From: Maribacter aquivivus
GTDB taxonomy: Bacteria > Bacteroidota > Bacteroidia > Flavobacteriales > Flavobacteriaceae
Direction of reading: 5' to 3'
Assembly: GCF_900142175.1 (NCBI RefSeq)
Contig: NZ_FQZX01000001.1
Span: forward strand, 310,001 to 374,000
Length of the DNA stretch: 64,000 nt
In this document: piece by piece, positions 50,839 through 61,355 of the stretch
How the letters are laid out: each line of letters starts with the position of its first letter
Position numbering within the stretch: the stretch's first letter is position 1
Program-made: the position numbers and the translations under genes
Notes under the pieces: model-generated
Databases searched by the model: none
Told to the model about the DNA's origin: nothing
What the model saw: only the letters and a program-made list of their open reading frames with translations

Positions 50839-53800
50839 ATGCCAATTTTCAAAAAAAGTTTTACCCTTTTTCTTTTATTCTTAAGTGTTAATCTTTTTTC
50901 TCAATCATTTAATTCTGTTTGGAATACAAATAATACCGAGACAGGCTCTTCTTTAGCCAATCAAGTTACCATTCCTACCAACCCTTCATATACAACATAT
51001 GATTATGATATAGATTGGGGAGATGCAAATACAGATACTGGAGTAACCGGAAATATCACTCATACTTATGCTACTCCCGGTATATACACAATTAGTATTA
51101 GCGGTACATTTCCTTCTATTTATTTTAACGATGAAAATGCAAACGACAAACTAAAGATTATAGAAATACTGGCATGGGGAGACATTGAATGGCAAACCAT
51201 GGAAAATGCTTTTTATGGTTGTGAAAACTTGAATTTTGATTTAATTGACGATCCTAAGCTTGCTCAAGTCACCTCTTTGAAACAGATGTTTAGAGGTTGT
51301 ACTTCGTTTAATGGAATTGTAAATAACTGGGATACCAGTACTATTAATGATATCTCAGGCTTATTTTATGAAGCAGAAACATTTAATAGACCCTTAGCAA
51401 ATTGGAATACCAGGGCAGTAACAGATATGTCTTATACTTTTTACGAAGCCGAACTATTTAATGAGCCATTGGATAGTTGGAATACAGCTGAGGTAACTAC
51501 AATGTCTAACATGTTTTATCATGCTGAAAATTTTAATCAAAACATCAACAATTGGAACGTTAGCAATGTAACGGACATGTCTAATTTGTTTTTTTATGCC
51601 AGAGTTTTTAATCAGCCTTTGAACTTATGGGATGTAAGTAATGTAACTACCATGGCAAGCATGTTTTACCTAACATCCTTTAACCAACAAATAAACAATT
51701 GGAATATTAGCAATGTAACGGACATTTCTGGAATGTTTCAAAATTGCCCGTTCAATCAGCCCTTAAATTTATGGGATGTTAGCAATGTGACCACCTTATC
51801 GTCCACGTTTGCCCAAAACAATAATTTTAATCAACCTTTAAATGATTGGGACGTAAGCAATGTAACCGACATGAGCCGAACATTTGGTAGTGCCGGTAGC
51901 TTAAAAGATTTTAACCAACCTTTAAATCAGTGGGATGTTAGTAATGTAACTAACATGTCAGGTATGTTTGAAAGCTCTTCTTTTAACCAACCATTAAATG
52001 GGTGGGATGTTAGCAACGTAACCAATATGAGCTATATGTTTGCTGGTTGGGCATCTTCCTACATAACTGCTTATAACCAACCTTTAGACCTTTGGGACGT
52101 AAGTAGCGTTACGAACATGAGTTATATGTTTCAAGACTCAAGTTTTAACCAAGATATTGAAGGCTGGGACGTTTCTAATGTTACGAATATGAGTAATATG
52201 TTTGATAACGCAACGCTATTTAATCAGCCACTAAACAATTGGACAATTACTTCACTTACAAATTTGGATGGTATTTTCACAAATACACCGCTGTTCAACC
52301 AACCTCTAGACAATTGGAATACTTCGGCTGTAACAAGAATGAGAAATACATTTCTGAATGCTGATGCTTTTGATCAGGACCTATCATCTTGGGACATTTC
52401 CTCCGTTACATCTATGACATCTCTATTATCCAACTCTGGATTATCTGAGGAAAATTATGATGCTACTTTAATCGGTTGGGCTACCCAAACAGTAGAAGAT
52501 GATGTTGACTTAGGAGCAACAGGCTTAAAATATTGTGATGGTAGACTTGCAAGACAAGAACTTATTGACACCCATAATTGGACTATAACCGGAGATATTG
52601 TTAACTGTTCAAATGTGTTCTGCACAACAATTACAAACCCAGCCGAAGGAGATACAAATGTTCCTGCAAATTCTAACATACATTGGGCTGCCGCACCAAA
52701 TGCCACCGGTTACTATATTGACTTAGAGGTTGAAAGAGGCGGAGTCCGTAGCTTTGTAAATATCAGTGGAAGCCCTGCAAATAATTATGATGTTGGTAAC
52801 GTACAAATTTTAACTTTTACCAACGAATTTACTCCAGGCGATACTATTTTCATTACTGTAACACCTTATAATGGTGAAGGTCCGGCAGTTGGCTGTGAAG
52901 AATTTAGCTTTACCGTAGTACCATCATGGGTCAATAGTCCAGCTGCCTATAAATTTACGATTGACACTAGCCTTGGATCTGCTTACGGTACTGATCAGTT
53001 TGATTTTAGAATTCAAAGAAACTCTAGTTACAGCTACAATTATTCCGTTGATTGGGGTGATAGCGAATACAACAATAATGTTACAAGTGATCTTAGGCAC
53101 ATATACAATACTCCTGGAATCTATACGATAGCTATTATTGGCGATTTTCCCGCTCCTTATAACTATTACGGAGATGCCGATGAAGTCATATCTATTGACC
53201 AGTGGGGAACACATGAGTATCAATCCATGCAAAGAGCTTGCTTTGGATGTGAAAACATGGAGTATAATGCTACAGATATTCCTGACCTTACTCTTGTAAC
53301 AGATATGTCCGAAATGTTTGAAGGCGCCCATTTATTTAATGGCGATTTAAATAATTGGAACGTTACTAATGTAACGAACATGGATTCTACCTTTAAAGGA
53401 ACCTATGTTTTTAATGAACCTTTAAACACCTGGGATGTTAGCAATGTTACTAATATGACCAGTATGTTCTATAGCGCTAGAGAATTTGATCAACCCCTAA
53501 ATTCATGGAATACGGGTAATGTCACCAATATGGGTTCTATGTTCTATGATGCAGAAGTATTTAATCAGCCATTAGATTGGGATGTGTCTAAAGTTACCTC
53601 TATGTATAGCATGTTTGGTTATACGGAGCTATTTAACCAAAACATAAATGATTGGGATACATCTTCAGTTACCAATATGAGCTCTATGTTCAGAAGTGCT
53701 GAAGCATTTGATCAACCTTTAAATGATTGGAACGTATCATTGGTTACTACCATGAATTATATGTTTAGTTTCGCCGAAGTTTTTGATCAACCTCTAGACA

Positions 53801-56800
53801 ATTGGAATGTAAACTCTGTCACCAATATGGGGTCTATGTTCTACAATGCTCAAAAGTTTAACCAAAACATAGACAGTTGGTCCGTAACGAATGTAACAGA
53901 CATGTCTTCCATGTTTAATTCAGCTCTAAGCTTTAACCAGCCATTAAATAGTTGGGACGTAAACTCTGTAGTGAACATGTCTGAAATGTTTAATGGCGCA
54001 GAAATTTTTGATCAACCTCTAATAGATTGGGATGTAAGTGCCGTGGCCAACATGTCATCTATGTTTAAAAATGCCTTACTGTTTGATCAGCCGCTAAATA
54101 ATTGGAACGTATCATCGGTTACGCTAATGCCGTCTATGTTCGAAAGCGCTGAAACTTTTAACCAACCTTTAAACAATTGGAACACAGCTGTGGTAACCAA
54201 CTTTGCAGCAATGTTTAAAAACGCATTGGCTTTTAATGAACCACTTACCAATTGGAATACAGGCGAAGCTTTAACTATGCAAGAAATGTTTAGCGGTGCA
54301 ACGCTATTTAATCAAAACATTGATGCGTGGAACGTTTCATTTGTAACCACAATGGAAGCTATGTTTAACGATGCTACCAGCTACAACCAAAGCATGAACT
54401 CTTGGAACGTAGCTTCTGTAACTACCATGGAAGATATGTTTAAAGGCGCCATTGCGTTTAATGAAGCTATTGGGGATTGGAATGTAAGAGGTGTCACCAC
54501 TATGGAAGAAATGTTCAGCGACGCAACTGTTTTCAACCAAAATATAAACAATTGGCGTATAACAGGTGTAAGCAATTTGGATTATATGTTTAAAAATGCA
54601 TCTGCATATAACCAAGTTATGGATTTATGGAATCCGGGGACGGTATCAATGCGCTCTATGTTCGACAATGCCACTTCATTAGACCAAAGCCTTGCCGAAT
54701 GGGATGTAAGCGGTGTTACTAATATGAGTGATATGTTAGACCATACCGCTTTGGTAAGAGAAAATTACGATGCGACCCTTATTGCTTGGTCAGAGCAAAC
54801 ATTAAATAGTGGTATTACCCTAGGAGCAGAAGATCTACCGTATTGTGATGCACAAGAAGAGAGACAGTCTATGATAGATAATTTTGGTTGGACATTCAGC
54901 CAAGATGTTCGAGATTGTCCTATTCCTGAATGCACACAATTAGCTTCGCCCCTTAATGGAGCAACAGATGTGCCCATTAACACAAACCTTACTTGGGATG
55001 CCGCGCAATTTGCACAGGGTTATTATTTAACTGTAGGAACAACAGCTGGCGGAAACGATGTTGTAAATAATGAAACTATAATCAACGAGACTTCATACGA
55101 ATTTGCTTCAGATTTTGATACTGGCGATACAGTTTATGTAACCATTGTACCTTTTAACGATGAAGGTAATCCTGGTGTTTGTAATGAAGAGAGTTTCACC
55201 TTGTCAAACACACTACCTACCATACCAGAGTGCACCTCTTTGATAACACCTGCCAATAACGATAGTGATGTGCTAGTAACTACAGATTTAACCTGGAATG
55301 CCATATCTAATGCTGACGGTTATAGATTAACGATAGGGACATCTGCAGGAGCCAATGATATTCTAGATAATTTTGATGTAGAGAATGTTACTACACATGA
55401 TCTAGTAACAGACCTACCTGAAGATAGTGATATTTTCATCACTATTACACCGTATAATGAACAAGGACCTGCTGATAGTTGTAGTGAAGAATCTTTTCAT
55501 ACAGAAACAATACCTGTTGCACCTACATGTACTAATTTAATTATTCCTGCACACCAAGAAACAGATGTTGCTATTGATACAAATTTAAGTTGGACGGCAG
55601 TTCCCGAAGCAACGGGTTATCTCGTTATTGTTGGTACAACCGAAGGTGGTAACGAAATAGTAAACAATGTTGATGTAAGTAATTTTACAACTTATGATAT
55701 TCCTGTCGATTTACTTGAAAGTAGAACTTATTATGTAACAATTATACCATATAACGATGTTGACGATGCGGTAGGTTGTATTGAAGAAAACTTTACTACT
55801 GGCGATTCTACAAGTCCGCCATCATGTCCAATTTTAAATTCACCCGCAAATGGTGCCACACAAGTTCCTTTAGATACCAATTTAAGCTGGAATGGTTCAG
55901 GTTCAGCAGACGGCTATAGATTAACGGTTGGTACAACATCTGGTGGTTCAGACATATTTACAGGTGATCTTGGCAATGAAACCACATACGATTTTGTAAG
56001 CGACCTACCTGAAAATGAAACTATTCACGTTTCTATTATCGCCTACAACATTAATGGTCCTTCTTCAGGTTGTACAGAGTACACATTTGAAACAGCGGGT
56101 CCACCAGATTGTACAACACTAATAAGTCCTACAAATAACGATACAAATGTTGCTGTAGATACTTCTATAGCGTGGAATGCAGTTACAGATGCCAATGGTT
56201 ATAGAGTAACCGTTATCGGCAGTAACAGTACTGCTAACAATATGACCGATTTTGAAATAACATCGGATACAACGTTCGATTTTTCAAATGATTTCATACA
56301 AGGTGAAACAGTTACGGTTACTATTAAACCATACAATGATAATGGAGAAGCCATTGGTTGTACTTCTGAAAGTTTTACCATAATACCACCACCATTACCA
56401 TCATGCACAAGTTTAATATCACCATTAAATAATGCTGTTAATGTTGATATTGATACAGATCTTAGTTGGAATGCCGTAACCGATGCAACTGGCTACAAAT
56501 TAACTGTCATTGCAAGTGAAAGCACTGACAACAACTTAAACGAAGTAGATGTTATCGCGAATTCTTATGATTTCATCAATGATTTCATACAAGGCGAAAC
56601 GGTAATGGTTACCATTAAACCTTTTAACAACTCAGGTGAAGCTATAGATTGTACTTCAGAATCATTTACCATTAAACCGGTACCTTCTTGTACTAGTTTG
56701 AGCATGCCATTAAATGGAGCTACAGCAGTTGACATAGGCACTTCAATTTCTTGGAATGCCGTAACCGATGCAATCGGCTATTTCGTAACCGTGAATGCGA

Positions 56801-58413
56801 GCAATAGCACTGCCAATAACTTTATCGACCGAAAAACAACAACGACTGCGATAGATTTTGATTCAGATTTTACGCAAGGTGAAACGGTTTCAGTTACTAT
56901 AACTCCATATAATGAATCTGGTAATGCTATCGGTTGTAATACAGAAACGTTTACTATTGAAGCAATTCCTCAATGTACCACTTTAATCTCTCCCGCCAAC
57001 GGCGACATTGATGTTGCCATTAATACTAATTTAGAATGGGCACCAGTACCTGAGGCTGTTGGTTATGTATTATCAGTAAATGCAAATAACAGTACAGCAA
57101 ACAATGTATTAGAATTAGATATCACTACTGGAAATACCCATGATTTTACCAACGATTTTGAGCAAGGGGAAACAGTTGCAGTCACTATTGTTCCTTATAA
57201 TGCCGCTGGTGAAGCTATTGGATGTTCTACAGAGAGTTTCACTATTAAATCGGTTCCTAACTGTACTACTCTAATTTCTCCAATAAATGGTGATGTTGTT
57301 CCCGAATTGAACGAAATTACATGGAACGCTGTTACAGATGCAAATGGTTACAGACTAACCATTACATCAAGCAATAGTATTGAGAATAATATTACTAATC
57401 TGGAAATTTTAGATACTACTTACACATTCCCCTATGAGTTTAATATAGGAGAAACTGTAACGATTACTATCGTCCCTTTCAACGAAATTGGTGATGCCAT
57501 TGGTTGTACTTCTGAGAACATTACCATAAGACCAATACCAGCCTGTACAACTCTAATACCTTCGTTACAAAATGGCAATGATATTGCTGTTTCTACCGAT
57601 ATTGAATGGAACGCTGCAAACGAAGCTGATGGTTATTACATTTCAATAGGCACCACGGAAGACGGTACCGATATTGTCAACAATGAAGATGTTGCATCTT
57701 TGACCAGTTATACTTTAAGTGAAGATTTACCTTCTGAAACTCTTATATATGTACATATAACCCCATACAACTCTTCCGGTATAGCAGAAGGGTGTATTTC
57801 TGAAAGTTTCACCACTGAAATTATAGCACCTGATTGCGCCGTGTTACTTAGTCCCGCTAACGGTGAAACTGATGTATCATTAGAAAGTACTATTTCATGG
57901 GATGAAGTTGAACATACAGATGGTTATTATATTTCTATAGGAACTTCTACAGAGGAAAATGATATATTAGATACTATTGATATGGGTAATACTACTAGCT
58001 ATACTCATGGAGAAGAACTTCCTTTTGATTCTGAAATCTACATCACCATTACACCCTACAACAGTGTAGGTGAAGCTATTGATTGCGAGTTACAATCGTT
58101 TACAACTATGATTCCCGAAGACGAAACCAAATACGGATTCTCTCCAGATGGCGACGGAATTAATGAATATTGGCATATTGAAAACATAGATTACTACCCT
58201 GAAAATGTAGTCAGTATTTATAACCGATGGGGAGTAATGGTTTTTCAAATTGAAAACTACGATAATGTATCTAACCTATTTTCAGGTACTGCAAATGTGC
58301 AGACCAAATTAGGTGCTGACCAACTACCAACAGGAACGTACTTCTTCAACATTCAAATTGAAGGAGAAACTATTTTAAGAAAAACACAAGGTTATCTTGT
58401 ATTAAAGCGATAA
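50839..58413 (+). CDS. Giant T9SS surface protein with BspA-type repeats and FN3-like repeats (2524 aa)
   Basis: Signal peptide (LSVNLFSQ); a PKD-like piece near residue 55-90 (IDWGDANTDTG, HTYATPGIYTI); a first block of about 15 BspA/DUF285-type 24-25-residue repeats at residues 150-535 (FNQPLNNWDVSNVTNMSYMF); an FN3-like domain near 600-690; a second PKD-like piece near 737-775 (VDWGDSEYNNN); a second block of about 20 repeats at 824-1310; eleven FN3-like repeats of about 95 residues at 1364-2424 (CTTLISPANG ... TNLSWNAV); and a C-terminal type B sorting domain (YGFSPDGDGINEYW, PTGTYFF). BspA-repeat proteins bind host or surface ligands in known cases. The gene lies 4 bp before the PorP/SprF gene, so export by the type IX system is nearly certain. 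Confidence 0.9.
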   Translation: MPIFKKSFTLFLLFLSVNLFSQSFNSVWNTNNTETGSSLANQVTIPTNPSYTTYDYDIDWGDANTDTGVTGNITHTYATPGIYTISISGTFPSIYFNDENANDKLKIIEILAWGDIEWQTMENAFYGCENLNFDLIDDPKLAQVTSLKQMFRGCTSFNGIVNNWDTSTINDISGLFYEAETFNRPLANWNTRAVTDMSYTFYEAELFNEPLDSWNTAEVTTMSNMFYHAENFNQNINNWNVSNVTDMSNLFFYARVFNQPLNLWDVSNVTTMASMFYLTSFNQQINNWNISNVTDISGMFQNCPFNQPLNLWDVSNVTTLSSTFAQNNNFNQPLNDWDVSNVTDMSRTFGSAGSLKDFNQPLNQWDVSNVTNMSGMFESSSFNQPLNGWDVSNVTNMSYMFAGWASSYITAYNQPLDLWDVSSVTNMSYMFQDSSFNQDIEGWDVSNVTNMSNMFDNATLFNQPLNNWTITSLTNLDGIFTNTPLFNQPLDNWNTSAVTRMRNTFLNADAFDQDLSSWDISSVTSMTSLLSNSGLSEENYDATLIGWATQTVEDDVDLGATGLKYCDGRLARQELIDTHNWTITGDIVNCSNVFCTTITNPAEGDTNVPANSNIHWAAAPNATGYYIDLEVERGGVRSFVNISGSPANNYDVGNVQILTFTNEFTPGDTIFITVTPYNGEGPAVGCEEFSFTVVPSWVNSPAAYKFTIDTSLGSAYGTDQFDFRIQRNSSYSYNYSVDWGDSEYNNNVTSDLRHIYNTPGIYTIAIIGDFPAPYNYYGDADEVISIDQWGTHEYQSMQRACFGCENMEYNATDIPDLTLVTDMSEMFEGAHLFNGDLNNWNVTNVTNMDSTFKGTYVFNEPLNTWDVSNVTNMTSMFYSAREFDQPLNSWNTGNVTNMGSMFYDAEVFNQPLDWDVSKVTSMYSMFGYTELFNQNINDWDTSSVTNMSSMFRSAEAFDQPLNDWNVSLVTTMNYMFSFAEVFDQPLDNWNVNSVTNMGSMFYNAQKFNQNIDSWSVTNVTDMSSMFNSALSFNQPLNSWDVNSVVNMSEMFNGAEIFDQPLIDWDVSAVANMSSMFKNALLFDQPLNNWNVSSVTLMPSMFESAETFNQPLNNWNTAVVTNFAAMFKNALAFNEPLTNWNTGEALTMQEMFSGATLFNQNIDAWNVSFVTTMEAMFNDATSYNQSMNSWNVASVTTMEDMFKGAIAFNEAIGDWNVRGVTTMEEMFSDATVFNQNINNWRITGVSNLDYMFKNASAYNQVMDLWNPGTVSMRSMFDNATSLDQSLAEWDVSGVTNMSDMLDHTALVRENYDATLIAWSEQTLNSGITLGAEDLPYCDAQEERQSMIDNFGWTFSQDVRDCPIPECTQLASPLNGATDVPINTNLTWDAAQFAQGYYLTVGTTAGGNDVVNNETIINETSYEFASDFDTGDTVYVTIVPFNDEGNPGVCNEESFTLSNTLPTIPECTSLITPANNDSDVLVTTDLTWNAISNADGYRLTIGTSAGANDILDNFDVENVTTHDLVTDLPEDSDIFITITPYNEQGPADSCSEESFHTETIPVAPTCTNLIIPAHQETDVAIDTNLSWTAVPEATGYLVIVGTTEGGNEIVNNVDVSNFTTYDIPVDLLESRTYYVTIIPYNDVDDAVGCIEENFTTGDSTSPPSCPILNSPANGATQVPLDTNLSWNGSGSADGYRLTVGTTSGGSDIFTGDLGNETTYDFVSDLPENETIHVSIIAYNINGPSSGCTEYTFETAGPPDCTTLISPTNNDTNVAVDTSIAWNAVTDANGYRVTVIGSNSTANNMTDFEITSDTTFDFSNDFIQGETVTVTIKPYNDNGEAIGCTSESFTIIPPPLPSCTSLISPLNNAVNVDIDTDLSWNAVTDATGYKLTVIASESTDNNLNEVDVIANSYDFINDFIQGETVMVTIKPFNNSGEAIDCTSESFTIKPVPSCTSLSMPLNGATAVDIGTSISWNAVTDAIGYFVTVNASNSTANNFIDRKTTTTAIDFDSDFTQGETVSVTITPYNESGNAIGCNTETFTIEAIPQCTTLISPANGDIDVAINTNLEWAPVPEAVGYVLSVNANNSTANNVLELDITTGNTHDFTNDFEQGETVAVTIVPYNAAGEAIGCSTESFTIKSVPNCTTLISPINGDVVPELNEITWNAVTDANGYRLTITSSNSIENNITNLEILDTTYTFPYEFNIGETVTITIVPFNEIGDAIGCTSENITIRPIPACTTLIPSLQNGNDIAVSTDIEWNAANEADGYYISIGTTEDGTDIVNNEDVASLTSYTLSEDLPSETLIYVHITPYNSSGIAEGCISESFTTEIIAPDCAVLLSPANGETDVSLESTISWDEVEHTDGYYISIGTSTEENDILDTIDMGNTTSYTHGEELPFDSEIYITITPYNSVGEAIDCELQSFTTMIPEDETKYGFSPDGDGINEYWHIENIDYYPENVVSIYNRWGVMVFQIENYDNVSNLFSGTANVQTKLGADQLPTGTYFFNIQIEGETILRKTQGYLVLKR

Positions 58414-58417
58414 TAGC

Positions 58418-59344
58418 ATGCAGAATTTATATAAAAATATCGCTTTAATAGCATTCATTCTTGTTGCATACACCAATAACGCATTGGCTCAGCAAACTCC
58501 TACTTTCTCTGAGTACAATTACAACCCGTACCTAGTGAATTCTGCCTTTGCAGGATTGGCTCCAAGTGCAGAGATTGGCATTAGCAATACAGGTACTTTT
58601 AATCAATTTGAAGGTAGTCCTAAAAGTTTCGCCCTAAGTTTTCATACGCCTCTAAATAGAGGTAAAGTTGGGTTGGGCGCAGGTTTAATTCGTGATGAAG
58701 TTGGGGTTACCACCTCAACAAGTGCTTTTGCCACTTACTCATACAAAATCTTTTTTGACACCAAAAAAAATAGACCTTATTGGCAAATATACACCCCTAA
58801 TTCATTATCATTTTCCATATCACCCGGTGTGCAGCAATATCAAGATAATTTACTAGAACTTGGTATTATGGACGACCCTAATTTTGCTATGAATATTAAT
58901 GCCACTATACCAACTATCGGATTAGGATTTCTTCTAAATCTTGCTAATGTATATGTAGGAATTTCTACACCAAATGTAATTGGTGATATGCTAGTATCCG
59001 ATGATAATGTTGAAATTAACGTTCCGTATTATGGCTATTTAGGATACCGCTTCTTTTCAAACAAATTTGAAGAATTAATGGTTAAGCCAAACTTATTATT
59101 GAAGTATGAAAATGGCGCTCCATTTCAAGTAGACATGAATATCGCTGTCAGTTACAGAAACAGATTTGAACTAGGAACAGGTTATAGAACTAATTCGTCG
59201 ATTAATCTTTTAGCTGGTGTCTATCTTTTCAAAAATATTAGAGCTATATACAGTTACAATGTAGCCATGAACGATTCTCCATTAGGTAATACCCATGGCA
59301 TTATTGCCACTTACCGTTTTGGTAAGGGCTTTAGTAGAGATTAA
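58418..59344 (+). CDS. PorP/SprF family outer-membrane protein (T9SS-associated)
   Basis: Signal peptide (ILVAYTNNALAQ), then QQTPTFSEYNYNPYLVNSAFAG, split here as TFSEYNYNPYLVN, which is the PorP/SprF N-terminal motif, and a barrel ending RFGKGFSRD. 308 aa. PorP/SprF proteins help type B-sorted proteins to reach or stay on the surface; pairing with the giant adhesin immediately upstream is the usual arrangement. The gene ends with a 4-bp convergent overlap with the peptidase gene. Confidence 0.92.
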   Translation: MQNLYKNIALIAFILVAYTNNALAQQTPTFSEYNYNPYLVNSAFAGLAPSAEIGISNTGTFNQFEGSPKSFALSFHTPLNRGKVGLGAGLIRDEVGVTTSTSAFATYSYKIFFDTKKNRPYWQIYTPNSLSFSISPGVQQYQDNLLELGIMDDPNFAMNINATIPTIGLGFLLNLANVYVGISTPNVIGDMLVSDDNVEINVPYYGYLGYRFFSNKFEELMVKPNLLLKYENGAPFQVDMNIAVSYRNRFELGTGYRTNSSINLLAGVYLFKNIRAIYSYNVAMNDSPLGNTHGIIATYRFGKGFSRD

Positions 59345-60402
59345 ACACTCTTCAATAATCTATGAATGAATTCCAATTTTTTCTCCACAGGTTTCGAAAT
59401 TATAAAAGGATAAGGATCGTCTTCTCCCATAGAACGGCTCATACTATTTAATGCGAACAGTAACGGCATACCAGTATTCAATACCTTTTTAAAACTGATT
59501 TCTTTATAAGAATCGAAACTAGCATTCATCTTTAAATTTTTCTTGGCTGTTATTTTAGGATCTGTTTTGAGTCCGAAATTATATGCGGTTTCCAAAACAT
59601 CGGTCAAGTGCAGATAATGCGACCATGTTTCTGCCCAATCTTCCCAAGGGTGAGATGATGCATACTTACTTATGAAACGTTGCTGCCAATTCGCTTGCGG
59701 ACCATTGTTGTAATAATTGTTTAACGCATCTGCATACGACTGAGAATCATCTCCGAAAATAGTTCTAAATTCAGCCAAAACATCAGGATTATCACGAATA
59801 AGCAGGTCCCAAAAGTAATGTCCAACCTCATGTCTAAAATGACCGAGCAAGGTTCTATAACGTTCAGACATTTGTTGTTTAACTTGTTCTCGAACAACAG
59901 GATCTGCTTCAGAAATTAATAGGGTAATTACGCCATTTGCATGACCGGTTTTTAAATTCTTTGACTCCTCTGGCAAATCATCTTTCGCCAAAAAATCGAA
60001 ACAAAATCCTTTTAAATCGTCTATAGTCTTGCTTACAATAGGTAGTCTAAATCGTAATAATTGATAAACCAATCTATGTTTGGCAATTTCAATGTGTTGC
60101 CATTTTTTAAGATTGTCATCATCTAGAATATCTGGTATGGTTCTATTTAAACTGCATGCTAAACAAAACTCATTTCCTCTTTCAACATCTACAAGCCAAT
60201 TACAAACATTGTATTTGTGATTTTTACAGTATGTATAGGTTTTGCCTTCCAATTCTGGAAGTTGCCATTTTGCAGCATTTACATCTAAGGAAACTATCTT
60301 ATTGTAATAAGAAGAATACCCTAGTAGATAGCTGCAGTTTACACACTTGTTATTCTCGAAAACAACTGTATTCTTACAGTTTGTACACTGAAATAATTTC
60401 AT
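59341..60402 (-). CDS. Zinc-binding metallopeptidase (Peptidase_Mx type) with N-terminal zinc ribbon
   Basis: 353 residues. N-terminal ribbon FQCTNCKNT ... NKCVNCSYL (two CxxC pairs, residues 4-25) and a further Cys pair FCLACS near 80. The catalytic zinc motif is HEVGHYFW near residue 188, with a downstream acidic region (DDSQSYADAL) supplying a third ligand by analogy. This matches the putative zinc-binding metallopeptidases of Bacteroidota; substrate unknown. Confidence 0.83.
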   Translation of the reverse strand: MKLFQCTNCKNTVVFENNKCVNCSYLLGYSSYYNKIVSLDVNAAKWQLPELEGKTYTYCKNHKYNVCNWLVDVERGNEFCLACSLNRTIPDILDDDNLKKWQHIEIAKHRLVYQLLRFRLPIVSKTIDDLKGFCFDFLAKDDLPEESKNLKTGHANGVITLLISEADPVVREQVKQQMSERYRTLLGHFRHEVGHYFWDLLIRDNPDVLAEFRTIFGDDSQSYADALNNYYNNGPQANWQQRFISKYASSHPWEDWAETWSHYLHLTDVLETAYNFGLKTDPKITAKKNLKMNASFDSYKEISFKKVLNTGMPLLFALNSMSRSMGEDDPYPFIISKPVEKKLEFIHRLLKSV

Positions 60403-60437
60403 ATCCTATAGTCTTTTAAACAGACAAGGACAGTGTA

Positions 60438-61280
60438 TTATTTGATCATCTTAAGATTTATAACCTCTTGATCGGTCAAATACCTCCAGTGTCCTCTTGG
60501 TAAATCTTTTTTAGTAAGACCACCATAAACAACCCTATCCATTCTTTGAATTGTATAACCTAAATTTTCAAAAATGCGTTCTACAATTTTATTTCTAGAA
60601 CTATAAATCTCAATACCAACTTCTCTTTTTGGAGCATCAGCAATAAAACTTACATCTTGTACACGAACTGCCTTTTCATCAACAACCACACCTTCTTGAA
60701 TCTTCTTTAAATCGGCACTTCTTAGTTCTTGATCTAAAACCAAATGATAAATTTTACGCATGCCATTTACAGGGCTTTTCAACACCTTGGTCATACTACC
60801 ATCATTGGTAAACAAAAGTAAACCTGTATGTTCTTTTTCCAATTTATCTACCGGAAGTAATTTTGACTTAGAAGCACTTGATATTAATCCAGAAACGTGT
60901 CTTTTACCTTTTTCATCTCGTACAGTAGTAACAAAGTCTTTAGGCTTGTTCAACAAGACGTATTCTCTCTTAACAGGATTTAATAATTGACCATCGAATT
61001 TTACCTCATCGCTCAACTTAACCTTATATCCCATTTCTGTAATAGGCTTTCCATTTACAGTTACATTACCTGCAGCAATATATATATCTGCATCTCTTCG
61101 AGAACATACCCCAGAGTTGGCTACATATTTATTTAGTCTAATAGAATTTGGATCTTGTGGTTTGGCTGGCGTCACATTTTTTTTAATGGGCGCATTACCA
61201 CGAGCATAGCTCTTCTTTTTAAAATTACCACCTTGCCTACCTGAAGCATTTTTTCCTCTACTAGAATCATCCCTACTCAT
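60438..61280 (-). CDS. RluB/RsuA-like pseudouridine synthase with substituted catalytic aspartate
   Basis: Basic N-terminus, S4 RNA-binding domain at residues 46-90 (IRLNKYVANSGVCSRRDAD), then the RsuA/RluB catalytic fold. The active-site block that is normally GRLDxxTxGLLLxTND reads VDKLEKEHTGLLLFTND here, so the catalytic Asp is replaced by Glu148. Later RKIYHL and GYTIQRMDRVVYG blocks are normal. I chose ATG 61280, as the region upstream reads through the promoter side; a longer frame begins at 61310. Either the enzyme is inactive and serves only in rRNA binding, or Glu/Asp nearby takes over. Confidence 0.85.
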   Translation of the reverse strand: MSRDDSSRGKNASGRQGGNFKKKSYARGNAPIKKNVTPAKPQDPNSIRLNKYVANSGVCSRRDADIYIAAGNVTVNGKPITEMGYKVKLSDEVKFDGQLLNPVKREYVLLNKPKDFVTTVRDEKGKRHVSGLISSASKSKLLPVDKLEKEHTGLLLFTNDGSMTKVLKSPVNGMRKIYHLVLDQELRSADLKKIQEGVVVDEKAVRVQDVSFIADAPKREVGIEIYSSRNKIVERIFENLGYTIQRMDRVVYGGLTKKDLPRGHWRYLTDQEVINLKMIK

Positions 61281-61355
61281 AACTGTACCAATTTTGCACA
61301 AAGGTAGCAAATTGCGTTGCCGTTCAAATAGTTATATGAAACATATTACGAACAA

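Noticed and set aside
51300..54750. Long tandem repeats considered as a CRISPR array or assembly artefact
   Set aside because: They keep one open frame, vary in sequence and encode the known FNQPLNNWDVSNVTNM-type repeat of BspA proteins.
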